Positions 52,801 through 62,937 of a DNA stretch of 64,000 nucleotides are shown one piece after another; within the stretch, counting starts at the first letter, position 1; each line of letters begins with the position of its first letter. The notes below the pieces were generated by a model that made no database searches, was not told where the DNA came from, and saw only the letters and a program-made list of their open reading frames with translations. Both the position numbers and the translations under genes were made by a program. This stretch comes from Juglans regia (Eukaryota > Streptophyta > Magnoliopsida > Fagales > Juglandaceae). The stretch lies in the NCBI RefSeq assembly GCF_001411555.2, contig NC_049908.1:28062724-28126723 (forward strand), in the 5' to 3' direction.

Positions 52801-53841
52801 AGCTTTTTGCCTCCAAATGGTCTCCTCTCTTCTAAGTTGCTCATTGAGATTAGCCTTGATTTCATTTTCTTTGCTCATGGACTGAATGGCTGGATCTTTT
52901 GATTGGATTTGTGAAAGCTCCTGTGTGAGGTATCTAATAGCAGTCTGAATATGGCCAAAATGGTTTCTATTCTAGATCTTCAATACTTTTTTAACCTCCT
53001 TCAGTTTCTTTGAAAGAATGAAGTTAGGTGTTCCAGAGAATTGGTTGTTCCATGCCTTTTAGATTACCATCTGACAGGATAGGCCCTTCATCTAAAATTC
53101 TTCAAATTTAAAAGAGGGTTTATGATGTTTTCTCCCTGAGGTATCAAGTAAAATAGGGGAGTGGTCATATGCATTGATTGGGAGGTGTTGTATATTTGCA
53201 TTAGGGAAAAGATTCATCCATTGATGGTTAGCAATCCCTCTATCAAACATTTCCCTTATGTTACTTAATTACTGTTTGTTATTAGTTCAAGTGTACTTGG
53301 GACCATGGAATCCAAGATCAATCTTGCTAGTGTTATCCATATAGATTCTCAGTCCATTTCCATGTGAGGAGCAGGCAAAGGGTCTCCCACCTATTTTTTC
53401 AGTTTGGTTCAGAATTGAGCTAAGATTCCCAATATCTAAGATAGGTCTATTGAAATTATTAGCAATTAAGTTCATGGTATCCCAAAACTTCCATTTTTGA
53501 CTATTTTGAGTAAGACAATGAACAAGATTAAAAGAAGCCAAGGATTGTGAGTAGGGTCAGAATACACAAACAAAGACATAATATTGCTATTAACATAAAC
53601 TGGTTCCATATCTAGACCATGCTTCCTTATGAACAAAAGACCCATTTTTTCTGCCAGTGGGAGGCACTTCTATATACATGGAGAACCCTATTCTATTTAC
53701 AATGCTAGAAATATTTACATGCATCATAATGGTCTCCGAGATAAAGACAACATCAGGGTTATAGGCCTTGATGTTAGCCCTCAAACTTCTGATTGCATGG
53801 GGTCGGGCTATACCCCTGCAATTCAAAGAAAGTAGCTTCAT
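49850..53841 (-). pseudogene. LINE ORF2 (endonuclease-reverse transcriptase-RNase H), decayed
   Basis: The ATG at 53841 overlaps the ORF1 stop as ATGA. An endonuclease stretch (53841 to about 53290) includes NPDVVFISET. The middle (52878-52504) reads RREETIWRQKARLSWLTTTD and TKFFHMSTTIRRLTN. The reverse transcriptase runs 52595-51400 with the FADDLILFG catalytic loop preserved near 51880-51915 and WKAKLLSQAGRTTLI. The zinc-binding part follows around 51050-50787 (WTHHNSGNFSVKSVYAAL), and the RNase H-like domain is at 50305-49850. Many in-frame stops and shifts separate these blocks. Confidence 0.85.
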
Positions 53842-55690
53842 TTCTGCTTTGGTGGCAGTTTGAGCCCTGTCACACTAGCCTTTTCAAGAAAATGAGTCTG
53901 AGTCTTATTACCAGATTGGTGGTTCTCTTTCTGATATGGAAAGAACCTGAATCTTTTGGATTTCTTGCAGTTGGCCTCATTTCTCTTATTCTTTGTTGAT
54001 TGGATGTACTTAGCAATTGGCACATCCTCTTCCTCTATCTGCAGTTTGAGTCCCTTCTCTCCAAGGTTGCTCGAATCCCCTTGTCCCCCTTGAGTCAATA
54101 CCATTCATATCTTTGGATTTGGTGGGTTATTCAGGAGTGAGTTGATAAGAGTTGGTTTGTTTGAGGAGATATTTCTATTACAATGTAGGTCAAACAGATT
54201 GAGTTCTTGTATTGGATCAAATATATTGTCTGTGTTGCTGAGTATACGTGGGGTAGGCCTGATTGCTAGGCAAGACTTGCCAAATGGACTAACAAGGAGT
54301 GAAATTCAAAGTTGCTTTGGGTCCAGGTTTGTTGGGCTTTGGAAGTTCTCAAATTGAGTGATTATTTGTTTGAACAGGTTGGAATCTAAGGTGTTGCTTT
54401 GTTCAGAGAGGGAATTAGTAGCAGATGAAGTGATAGGTGAGGAGGTTTGTGGGCTAAGTTTTAATGCATGAGGTTTGATACTTGCCATTGGATCTTCACT
54501 TTTTGTATGGAATGGCTGGATTGTCTTGACCAATGTGATGGGAAGGTCAGCTTGTACCATCTGGGTCTGTCTAGGGGATCATATGTGATAGTCTCTCTTG
54601 TTTTGAAAATCATGATGATTTTTTGTCTTCTAAACTGTATACTTAGCACGTGTGACTGATTGCAGTTCAAAAAATCTCATTCCCATGCAGGTTTGGCTTC
54701 TATGGAAGGGTGAGCCTCGAGCTTCAAGCTGGATGCAATTGGGTCTTGCATCATTATTTTGATCTTAGCATAAACTCTGATTCACAGTTTGACTTGTCTC
54801 CTCTTGAATCATTTTGTCATTTCCTTTGCTAGGAGCTTGTGGGAAGAATTGCCTTGTGGCAGGTGGTTGTTGGTGAATTTGTGGCTGACCTGCTGCATTT
54901 TCTCCTAAGGCTACCATTTCAACTGATTGCATTCCTACATGCTCATAATAGTTAACAACGAGGGGTGTTATTCTAAAGGCTTGATTTTTTGCTCTCATCC
55001 ATGGTCCAAAATTAGTAACCTCAGTTTGAACTTGTTGGATATAGCCTAAGCAGCCACAACAATAACAAAAATCTGATAGCCTCTCATACTCAAAACTTAT
55101 CCAAGTGGCAGGCCTTCTTTTTCTTGCTGGAGGGAATCCATCTGGCAGAGGGTTTCCTAATTTCGACATTAATCTCAACTTGTATCCTCATATATCTTCT
55201 AAAGACTATGCCTGGATTATTTGTTTGTTCCACTTGGATGAAGTTTCCTAATTTCCTTCCTATCTTTTCAACATTTTGGTTTGTCATTAACTCTAATGGA
55301 AGCCCATGGATTTGAATCCAAAGTAATTTTTAAATCCAATTTTTGTAAACTCAAACATGGAGGCCAGCCACGTATCAACATGTTAAAACCCTTGATGTTC
55401 CAAGGTTTTTGATCCATCACTCGATTCTTCTCTTGTTGAGATGAAAATGTAAATTGGAAGGTGTTGATGGTCATGGCTTCAATGGTTAGTCCAGTAGCAA
55501 AGCTCCAAACTGCCTTTATGGTAGAATGAAGGGCATTCTTATTGAGAGGTTTGGATGATACTATCTTGCCTATGAGTGCATTGTTGGATAGGTAAGCAAC
55601 AAGTTCAGTTTATGGTTCCAGATTCAATTCTTTCCAGTTTAGGGTTATGGATGTTGAGGACTGGCTTTCTGTGTCAGGGGTGGAAGTCAT
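53838..55690 (-). pseudogene. LINE ORF1 (DUF4283 / zinc-knuckle), decayed
   Basis: The start is MTSTPDTESQSSTSITLNWK at 55690, with a stop after about 27 codons and further breaks. The following DUF4283-like domain reads TINTFQFTFSSQQEKNRVMD, QKPWNIKGFNMLIRGW and then ENVEKIGRKLGNFIQVEQTN-type words (reading from TNQNVEKIGRKLGNF). A CCHC-like knuckle YERLSDFCYCCGCLG follows, where the second part of the CCHC motif is damaged (LGYIQQVQTEV). The last segment ends TGLKLPPKQK with a TGA that overlaps the ORF2 start. It would bind the LINE RNA as its nucleocapsid-like protein. Confidence 0.85.
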
Positions 55691-56303
55691 GGCTCGAGGT
55701 TTGGGTTCTGAAAATCTGGTTGTTGATCTTTTGATTACTTGTGAGTGGCAGATTGAAAGGTTCATGTGTGGGATTCTAAATAAAGATGGTAATGGGATGT
55801 GGTGATTAATGAGGAATGCCCATTTTGGTTTGGTTAGTGAGGCTTCAATGCTGATAAATGATCTAAGGAGGAAGTTGGTGATTTTTTATTGAATTGGTTT
55901 TGAGCTGGGGAGATTTGGTTGTTGGGAGATCCTTAGACTATAGCACCTGGGCAGCCATTTCCTTTTCTAGTTTCTTGTGAATGACAGATTCGGAAGCTCG
56001 GATGGGAGTGTTGGTTAATGGTAGTAATGAGGTTTGTTTGTGGTGATTAATAAGAAAGGTACTTGTTAAGTGTTGTTGGTGAGGATTTGTGACAGTAGTG
56101 AGATCTAATCAGTAGTATGGGAGGACTAGGAGATGTTGTTTGGGAAAGCTTGTTCTAAGCTGGGGAAGCTGGTTGGGAGATCCTTAGGATGGGTTTGACT
56201 CACTAGGGAGGTGGTGAGAGCTCATCTTGGAGTTGGGAGATCCAACATACAGCATCTTAAGTCATTGTTTTCTATTCAATCAATTACTCCATGTGCTTTA
56301 ATG

Positions 56304-56553
56304 GGATGTGTGTGTGTGTGTGTAAACTATTAAATAGATTTACAAATCCTCATCTTTTTATGTCAATATTTATAGGTAAAGTTATATGAGATGAAATAAA
56401 TAATTTAATTTTTTAAAATTAAATGACTCGAAAACAAGTTTAAGCTCGTTTAAAAAATTAAATAAGTTATTTATAAACCTAAAACATAACACAATAATAA
56501 ACTCAAATTTGGGTAAAACATAACACAATTATTGTCAAGGGGAAGACAGTATC
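56304..56553. repeat. GT microsatellite and AT-rich spacer
   Basis: A TG dinucleotide run of about 16 bp follows the LINE target site (56306-56322). The remainder is AT-rich and leads to the importin-alpha pseudogene. Confidence 0.6.
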
Positions 56554-57640
56554 CTAAACTGTCAATTTACCCAATTTGAAGCCGCCAGGGGGAAGGTTAG
56601 GCTCGTTTGTTCCAAAACTAATCCCCTGTTGATTTCCATTCCCATTCTCCTTGAGGATTTGCTCTTCCTCCACAGCCCAATATCTCTCCAAGATCTTCAT
56701 GACTTTCTCATAAATCTCATTATTGTCATGGGTCTGCAGATTCTCAATCTTATCCAACCCATCTCAATTATCAATCATTTGTGCATTATTCATTCCCATT
56801 TTCCCTTCGGCCTTCATAATGTTCTCAAGCCCTTCTAGGCACACCGTCACAATCATCAGGTCTGGCTAGATTAGAAGATCACATAGCAGCTTAATGCAAC
56901 CTTGGCTCACCAGGAATCTACAAGAGCATAGACCAGGCATGTAAGTGTAAGGCTTTGTTGTCCATGCATAATGGTAGTAAAAATACAAGACGAACTTTAT
57001 CAGATGGATAAAATAAAATGAAAATGATGCATTTTACGAGATATGAGTCCCTCAGGTCAAAACTTAAAACCAACAAAAGATGTTATTCCAACTTGTCGAT
57101 TGTAGGAATTAGAACAGTCTACTAACAATTACAAAGATAAGAATGGTCTTCAAGAAATTACCTTGAACAAGCATAAGAATAGCCAAGCAATACAATGAGA
57201 AGTAAGTGATATGGTGCTTACTTTGTTTAGTTTAGCAAAGAGGGAAGATGGGAACGGATAAATGAAAAACTTGATAAAAAGAATATAAAACGGACCAGTC
57301 AATAAGGGCATCAGCAACCCAAATATCTCTCTATTCGTGTCAACTATCACATACATAGATATGCAAGAGAAAAGGTCAATGTAAAGAAGAAAAGCCAGTG
57401 TAAGAGTAAAGCCTACTGAATCTGCTCGTGAGGTCCTCCAAAGGTAGCATTTGATATAGCCCAAGCAGCCTCCTTTTTTATGTCAAATTCAGCATTTTGG
57501 AGAAGATGAAATGGCACCTTAGACTTAAAACACCTATATTCATCAAACTTGCTTGCTGCCTTATAAAGAAGTGAGTGTAAGATGTGTTTAACTTTGTTAC
57601 CTTGTTGTCCATTCAATGAGAAACACATGCAAACCCACAA
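56554..57640 (-). pseudogene. Truncated importin alpha (karyopherin alpha) pseudogene
   Basis: The minus strand carries the last ARM repeats and C-terminus of importin alpha. An upstream exon (about 57550-57422) reads FHLLQNAEFDIKKEAAWAIS and NATFGGPHEQIQ. After an intron with a GT donor near 57419 and an AG near 56914, the next exon reads FLVSQGCIKLLCDLL, then VTVCLEGLENIMKAEGKMG, DGLDKIENLQTHDNNEIYEK and VMKILERYW. The C-terminus is the Gly-rich GGFKLGKLTV. Two in-frame stops interrupt it: one after CDLLI and one where a Trp codon is expected before DGLDKIENL (TGA for TGG). The IBB domain and most ARM repeats are absent. Retention of an intron argues for a broken gene copy rather than a processed pseudogene. 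Confidence 0.85.
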
Positions 57641-57774
57641 CTCTCAGCATTTCTTGCTGACCACATGGTTTTGATTAAATGATTAACCACCTAAAACAAT
57701 GGCTCCTAGGAAAATCTTTCTCAGTGAACAAGTGGGTTTTCATACAATTTATTTCACCATTAAAAAATGAGTTT

Positions 57775-57872
57775 ACAACCAAAGGCCACGGGCTTAATTG
57801 GCATAACCCCCAACTTTCAAAATGAAGGTTTGGAGTTCGAAACCCCCCTCCCTCAACTCAAAAAAAAAAGAG
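57775..57872 (+). mobile_element. tRNA-derived SINE-like element
   Basis: GGGCTTAATTGGCATAAC resembles a Pol III A box and GGAGTTCGAAACCCC a B box at the expected distance. An A-run (57859-57869) follows, and GTTTACA occurs on both sides (57770 and 57881). The unit is under 100 bp and probably 3'-truncated or a minimal SINE. Confidence 0.5.
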
Positions 57873-58103
57873 GGATGGGGTTTACATACACAAAACAATT
57901 ATGTTGTGTGATCTCTTTTCATGCAAAACATGTAAGAGAAACCAACATGCAAATTATCAAGAAAAATGATCATCCATCATTGCAGAAAACAACTTGGAAA
58001 GAAATAAATAATAAGAATAGTCAATCAAGGATGAGGAATACAGAGTCAAGACCAGCACACTTGATAACACAAGTACTAATTACACAACTTCCATACAAGA
58101 AAA

Positions 58104-58152
58104 TAATTTCATATGAGAAATTTTTTTTATAAGTAATTTCATATGAGAAATT
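58104..58152. repeat. 19-bp perfect direct repeat flanking an 11-bp retroelement tail
   Basis: TAATTTCATATGAGAAATT occurs at 58104-58122 and 58134-58152 without a mismatch. Between the copies are TTTTTTATAAG, that is CTTATAAAAAA on the minus strand. The same tail phrase (CCTTATAAAAAAA) ends the LINE fragment at 23138. Confidence 0.75.
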
Positions 58153-58269
58153 ATACACTTCAAGAAAGAGATAAATTCTCCAAAACCCACCCCAGACTGT
58201 GCAACAAATTCCCCTAAAGAGTCAAGACCAGCGCATTTTCAATTCCCTTGTTGGACTATAGGCTGCAAC

Positions 58270-58730
58270 AAATCACCTCTTTCAACTATTCTCTTGGAAG
58301 CTCCTCCACAAAATACAGTTGAACTTAATTTTGATGGTGTCTTATTTGGTATTAGTGTTATTTTAAGAGATGATATAAGTGTTGTTTAAGGTAGATGATA
58401 TTGAAGTTTTAGCTGCATTACGGGGTTTATAATTAATATTGCATTTGGGTGTTTCTAATATGATTTTAAAATGGGATTCTTTGACTATTATTGAAGTGAT
58501 TCGTTCTAAATAATCAAATTTATCTAGATAGGGGTTAGTGACTGTAGAATTCAATGTCTTCTTCTTCGGTTCAAAGTGTATGATCATGTGATTCATGTTG
58601 GTCGACAAGGAAATGAAGCCGCTCACTTACTTGCAAGACATGCTTGTTTTGTGGAAGACACTATACAATAGTGGCATCAATATCCAGATTTTATCCAGCT
58701 TAGAGTTTTATTAGATGTTGAATGAAATCT
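58270..58730 (+). mobile_element. Retroelement RNase H remnant
   Basis: The plus strand reads PPQNTVELNFDGV, later LAALRGL and, after several stops and shifts, HVGRQGNEAAHLLARHACF followed by VEDTIQ. This is the RVT_3-type RNase H domain at the 3' end of plant LINEs, heavily decayed. Confidence 0.75.
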
Positions 58731-59112
58731 GTTTCTTAAGAAGAAGAAGAAAAAAAAAACAAACAAACCTATTCTCACACCAAATATCTTTGTTAAACAA
58801 AAGTACTTATTGGTCGATTGCCCATTTTTACTACGACTGGTAGTCTGGAATGGTTAATATCATTATTCGCTATTAAAAATATAAAAATTAATTAATTGTT
58901 AATCCATGTCTGTTTGTAATATGTATACATTCGACGATGGCTTGGGCCGTGGAATTGGGCTTCTTTAAAGTCGTATTTCCTTTCCTGGATTTTCATATAC
59001 GACATGCCGTCTGTGAATCACTCTCGAAGTCCTATCACGAGACCTCCCCCATTTAGAGCTGCAATGGTCTGTATTCGCGAGTTCAACTCTGGTAGAGGCT
59101 GGCGGGGAGACG

Positions 59113-61587
59113 ATGGCATGGAGGCAAATAATCTTCAAAGCGAGAGCGATTTCCATCTCCCCACAGCCGCATACAACACCTGGGTTCTCTAGATTCTTCT
59201 CCAAAGCATCTCTTTATGTAGGTGAGGTTTTTCTCTGAGTTTATCACATACCCATCAGTGCCATCACACGGTATTCTCTCCCCGTTTCGTTGCTTACAAA
59301 TGTAAGAAATTTTGGGAAAGGAAAAGCAATTACTGGGTGTAAGGATTTATTTTTTTTTCTTTTCGGATCTTGCTGAAAATAAATTTGTGTCTACCATGCT
59401 AAATAGTTATACGAGGTAATATGAAGCATTTTGTTTTTTTTTCTTTGCTTTGTATGATTACTTTTTACTTTCATTTGGTTTCTGAACAAACTTAGGATGG
59501 CATTCCAAAGATTTGATGTTGTTTATATTTTCTAAATAACGAAAAACATATATCAACGAATATAAATGTCGGGTGAGAGTAAAGGTTGGTTCTTTATGGG
59601 GTCCCGGATGTTCCAAAAAAATGGAAATTGCACCAATTTGATTCCATTTCTTTGCAACCAAACCAAGCATTGACCTTTTTTGGTTTCTGAATTACTGAGA
59701 TAATTCCAAAGGAAAAGGAAATTGATCACGATATTCTTTTTGAGCTGACTGGGTTTTCTGAATTTTGTTTTTGAATTTTTTTTTTTTAAAAAAAACGTGC
59801 TTAAACTAAGCCAAATCGTTGGATTAGGCTCAGTTGAGGAGAGTTCTTGTTTTCTCATGCCTCTAATTACTAATATTTTTCACCAATTTTGGTTCTGGTT
59901 GTTGAGGCCCAGTAATTGAGTTTGAGGCTCTGATTGTTGTCGTTGCAGAAAAGGTTGGCATACCAGAGTTTTTAAATGGAATTGGTAAAGGGGTTGAATC
60001 CCACGTGGCTAAGCTTGAATCTGAGATTGGTGACTTTCAGAAGCTGCTCGTCACTCGCACTCTCAAGCTCAAGAAACTTGGCATTCCATGCCAACAGGTA
60101 GTCACTGCAAATTCTTCTTAGTTGTGCCTGCATGCATTCATGTCTGATATTCACATGGGTTTCATCATAGTTGTGGCTAGAAATATTTGTACTTTGGAGT
60201 TTGTATCTAGAAGTTTCTCATTTCTCCTTTTGTAAGGTTGCTTCTAGGGCAGAAAATAAGATGTAAGATATAAAAGAGAAAAACAAAAGGTTGCTCCTAA
60301 ATCAATAAGTTAAGTTCTGTCCTGCCATACATGCATATAAAGCCAGAGCTTGCAACAAAACTATAACTTACCTTATGGCCCCATTATGCCGATATAGTGC
60401 AAGGACTTCAAGTTAGGCCAGAGATTATACAGCCTGATTCATGTCTTGTCTGAAAGGTTCTCTATATTTTGTCCATAGTAGCCTAGCTATGATATGCTTG
60501 TCTAACTAAGTGCAGAATCACAATGAACTATTTCTTAATTTTTGCACGGTATTAGGTTGGCAAAAGGATAGATAGAAGCTCATATAACATATGCAAAGCT
60601 CCATTTTTGCTCACCTGGCACAATAATCTATACACCTGTTTGAGATTTCATTACTTTGTTATCTTTAAGATGAGTCAGATGACTTGAAGAAGAGAGATGC
60701 ACATTGCATTGATTAACATTCAAATCTGCTCCATTTTCACTATTTTGTATTTATGCAACCAATTTTCTGTCGCAGTTGCAACGAATAATGTTTCTCTAGA
60801 TGATATGTTTTTTGCCTCAAATTTCTTGCTGTGTGTTGGGTTATAGTTTTTTGTTTTTTTGTTTGTTTGAAATCACTGGCAATACATTCCAATTTGGCAG
60901 CTGATTATTTTTCTTTGAGTTTCCATGTTGATGACCCTGTGATCTTCTTTCGTGGCTTTTGGCTGATATCACAGCTTGGCATTTATCACACGAAGGTTGC
61001 AGTTAGCATGTCATGATATGTTAGTGTTATTCTTTTCTATGCTATGAGAATCTGATAGACATTGGTCTATGGAATATGGGACTTTGGTTGACTGCCAAAA
61101 GATAATTGGACTGATAGATTTATGATGGTTTTGAGGATGTCATGTAACAACTTTAGTGTTCACATTTTTCTATTTTATCATCGTATTGTTTGATTATGGT
61201 TCTTTTATTTGATATATGTAACTGTTTACTTGTGAGTATGAATGTTTAGACCTTTGACCATGGCTGTCTTAGCCAGATGTCATTTCATGGTCTGATGGAT
61301 GAATTTCATCATTAACTTTTTTTTGCATTGGTAAATTACATTTAGAACATTGGGCTTAGCCTGAATGAATTTCGATTATGAGATTTTCAGGGGGGAAAAT
61401 ATGTCATGATCAGGTCTATATATTATATTTGGGGCATGATTGCGGACAGTAGACATGATATATTCTGGTCAACTTCCATAACTTCTGACATCTCATTTTT
61501 GTTTTGCAGAGGAAGCTGATATTGAAATATGCCCACAAGTATCGGCTGGGACTCTGGAGGCCTCAAGCTAAGCCTTTGAAATCGTAA
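59113..61587 (+). CDS. Small mitochondrial ribosomal subunit protein mS41-like (IGR/SAM motif)
   Basis: Three exons: 59113-59221, 59949-60097 and 61510-61587, totalling 336 nt or 111 residues. The N-terminus MAWRQIIFKARAISISPQPH, with FSRFFSKASL, is basic, Ser-rich and lacks acidic residues, a typical mitochondrial presequence. The mature part VGIPEFLNGIGKGVESHVAK, LESEIGDFQKLLVTRTLKLK, KLGIPCQQRKLILKYAHKYR and LGLWRP matches the IGR motif/SAM-like domain of mS41 (yeast Fyv4 relatives), a component of the mitoribosomal small subunit. Family identity rests on the GIG...L...LGIP..RK.IL...KYR pattern. Exon 1 was assigned from the presequence and the phase match (G|AA). An alternative ATG at 59004 is in another frame. 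Confidence 0.85.
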
Positions 61588-62499
61588 TTAGTTTCTTAGT
61601 AACTAGTCATTTAAGGATTTAAGAGCAAGATGGTTGTCTACTGAAGAACATGATAGCTAGACATTTACACATGAAACTGTTTTTGTCTTGAAGAGTTTTA
61701 GCATCTAAATGTTTGAAAGCTTTCTGAAGAATTTAATGGACAGGATTCGTTGGTTTAATTCTAAGTACTTGTGCGTTGTGTACCATGCATGGTTAAACAG
61801 CTTGGTAGTTGCATGCATTAACCATATAATTTGTTATAGCAGAGTGACTTCTTAACGAAAAAAAAAAATGCAGGAGGCCTTGTTATGGAGTTGGATTCTA
61901 TCTTTCTGTTCTAAGCACATATGATTCCATCTTTCTGTTCTGATTAAAGTGAATCTAACTAGGATGAGAGGTTTGAATTCTGCGATTCAAGATTGTTTGC
62001 CTAATATTTCCAAAATCCCCAGCATTTAGCAATGTGTCTAAAAGTGAAAGTTATAGTTCAAAGCAAACGCCAGACTTTATACATAAAATGGATAATTATG
62101 CTAGATATTGCATTATCTTATCTCCGTATAGGATGGAGAAAGATTTATGTTATATTACATTTTCATCTCAGTTCTATCATGCTATGCTGATGCGAATAGC
62201 AGGGGAGAGAAAGGACAAAAGGGTCAAAACAATAGATATACGTGATGTCTCTAGACCAACACTTCTAGAGACATCACACACGAGAATCCAAGATACCTGA
62301 AAGTTGAAAAAAAGGAGACACATTATGATTCCTTAATGAAGAGCAACTATAGATATGGAAATGTACAAGCAAACACAAAACAAAGCAAAAAAATTATAAG
62401 GGGTAATTTGGCCTAATACACAGAGCCTTCATTTTCATCGCAATTCCCTTGTTATAGAAATTTGATAGGATTATAAGTTTATAACCTTATAATTTTTGC
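61588..62499. other. mS41 3' flank and intergenic DNA
   Basis: No gene is seen. A 19-bp phrase GATTCYATCTTTCTGTTCT is repeated at 61894 and 61923. An inverted repeat, GATGTCTCTAGA / TCTAGAGACATC, lies at 62243-62274 with an 8-bp loop and could form a hairpin. Confidence 0.5.
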
Positions 62500-62672
62500 G
62501 AGTAATACTACATACAGTCGTAAATTGTACAAGCGTTATATAATCACTTTGAAAAAGAGTAGAGTCTACTATTAAAAAATTAATTTCTTTTCATGTGAGT
62601 CTTGTATTCATTCATTTTTTTCAAAGTGATTGTACGACACTTACACATTCACGACTGCAACTATCATTTCTC
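62500..62672. mobile_element. 173-bp MULE-type MITE, copy A
   Basis: Terminal inverted repeats start GAGTAATACTACATACAGTCG on the left (first 20 bases cited in part) and GAGAAATGATAGTTGCAGTCG on the right. Flanking 9-bp duplications AATTTTTGC at 62491-62499 and 62673-62681 are perfect, as expected for Mutator-like elements. The interior has ACTATTAAAAAATTAATTTC, and a second inverted pair (CACTTTGAAAAA / TTTTTCAAAGTG) lets almost the whole element fold. It is non-coding. Confidence 0.88.
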
Positions 62673-62937
62673 AATTTTTGCAATGTAATCACTCTTGAGT
62701 GGTAGAATAGTTTTTCTTTTTTTGGTTTTAAAAAAAGCTTTTTACATGCCTATTCTCAAATCTAAGGATATTATCCTATAATTAACATACTCCGAGCAAT
62801 ATTGGAATTAAACAGCAAAAGCAAACTTGAACAGGAAAAAAAAAAAAAAAGAAATCATGACGGCATGTTCAATGTGCTATCGAAGGCTACGTAAAACTAC
62901 AAAGTCCTCTGCTTTGAAAAGTATCATAAAAATGCAA

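Larger units (their letters stand above)
49785..56303 (-). mobile_element. Nearly full-length L1-type LINE with 10-bp target duplication
   Basis: A 6.5-kb non-LTR retrotransposon on the minus strand. TGCTTTAATG flanks it at 49785-49794 and 56294-56303. It ends in a poly(A) run (49795-49806, preceded by the tail phrase GAAGCTCTATTTGCCG). From 5' to 3' it contains a 5' UTR with two ~240-bp monomers (55738-56215), ORF1 and ORF2. ORF2 carries an APE-type endonuclease (KLLSLNCRGIARPHAIRSL), a reverse transcriptase (AKLLANRLKKIIPKIISPYQ, PSGGLRQGDHLSPFVFILG, and FADD near 51903), and an RNase H-like end (GEATTLLIGVKEAMERSIEN, VVIAGDSL). Both ORFs are broken by stops and frameshifts, so it is dead. 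Confidence 0.93.
57641..59112. other. Intergenic with SINE-like and LINE remnants
   Basis: No intact gene is seen. A tRNA-derived SINE-like unit lies at 57775-57872 and RNase H remnants at 58270-58730 (listed separately). An 11-bp micro-insertion lies at 58123. The last 200 bp before 59113 should hold the promoter of the mS41-like gene. Confidence 0.5.

Noticed and set aside
61894..61941. A micro-retroinsertion between two GATTCYATCTTTCTGTTCT copies
   Set aside because: The 10-bp spacer AAGCACATAT has no A-tail, so a simple tandem duplication is more likely.
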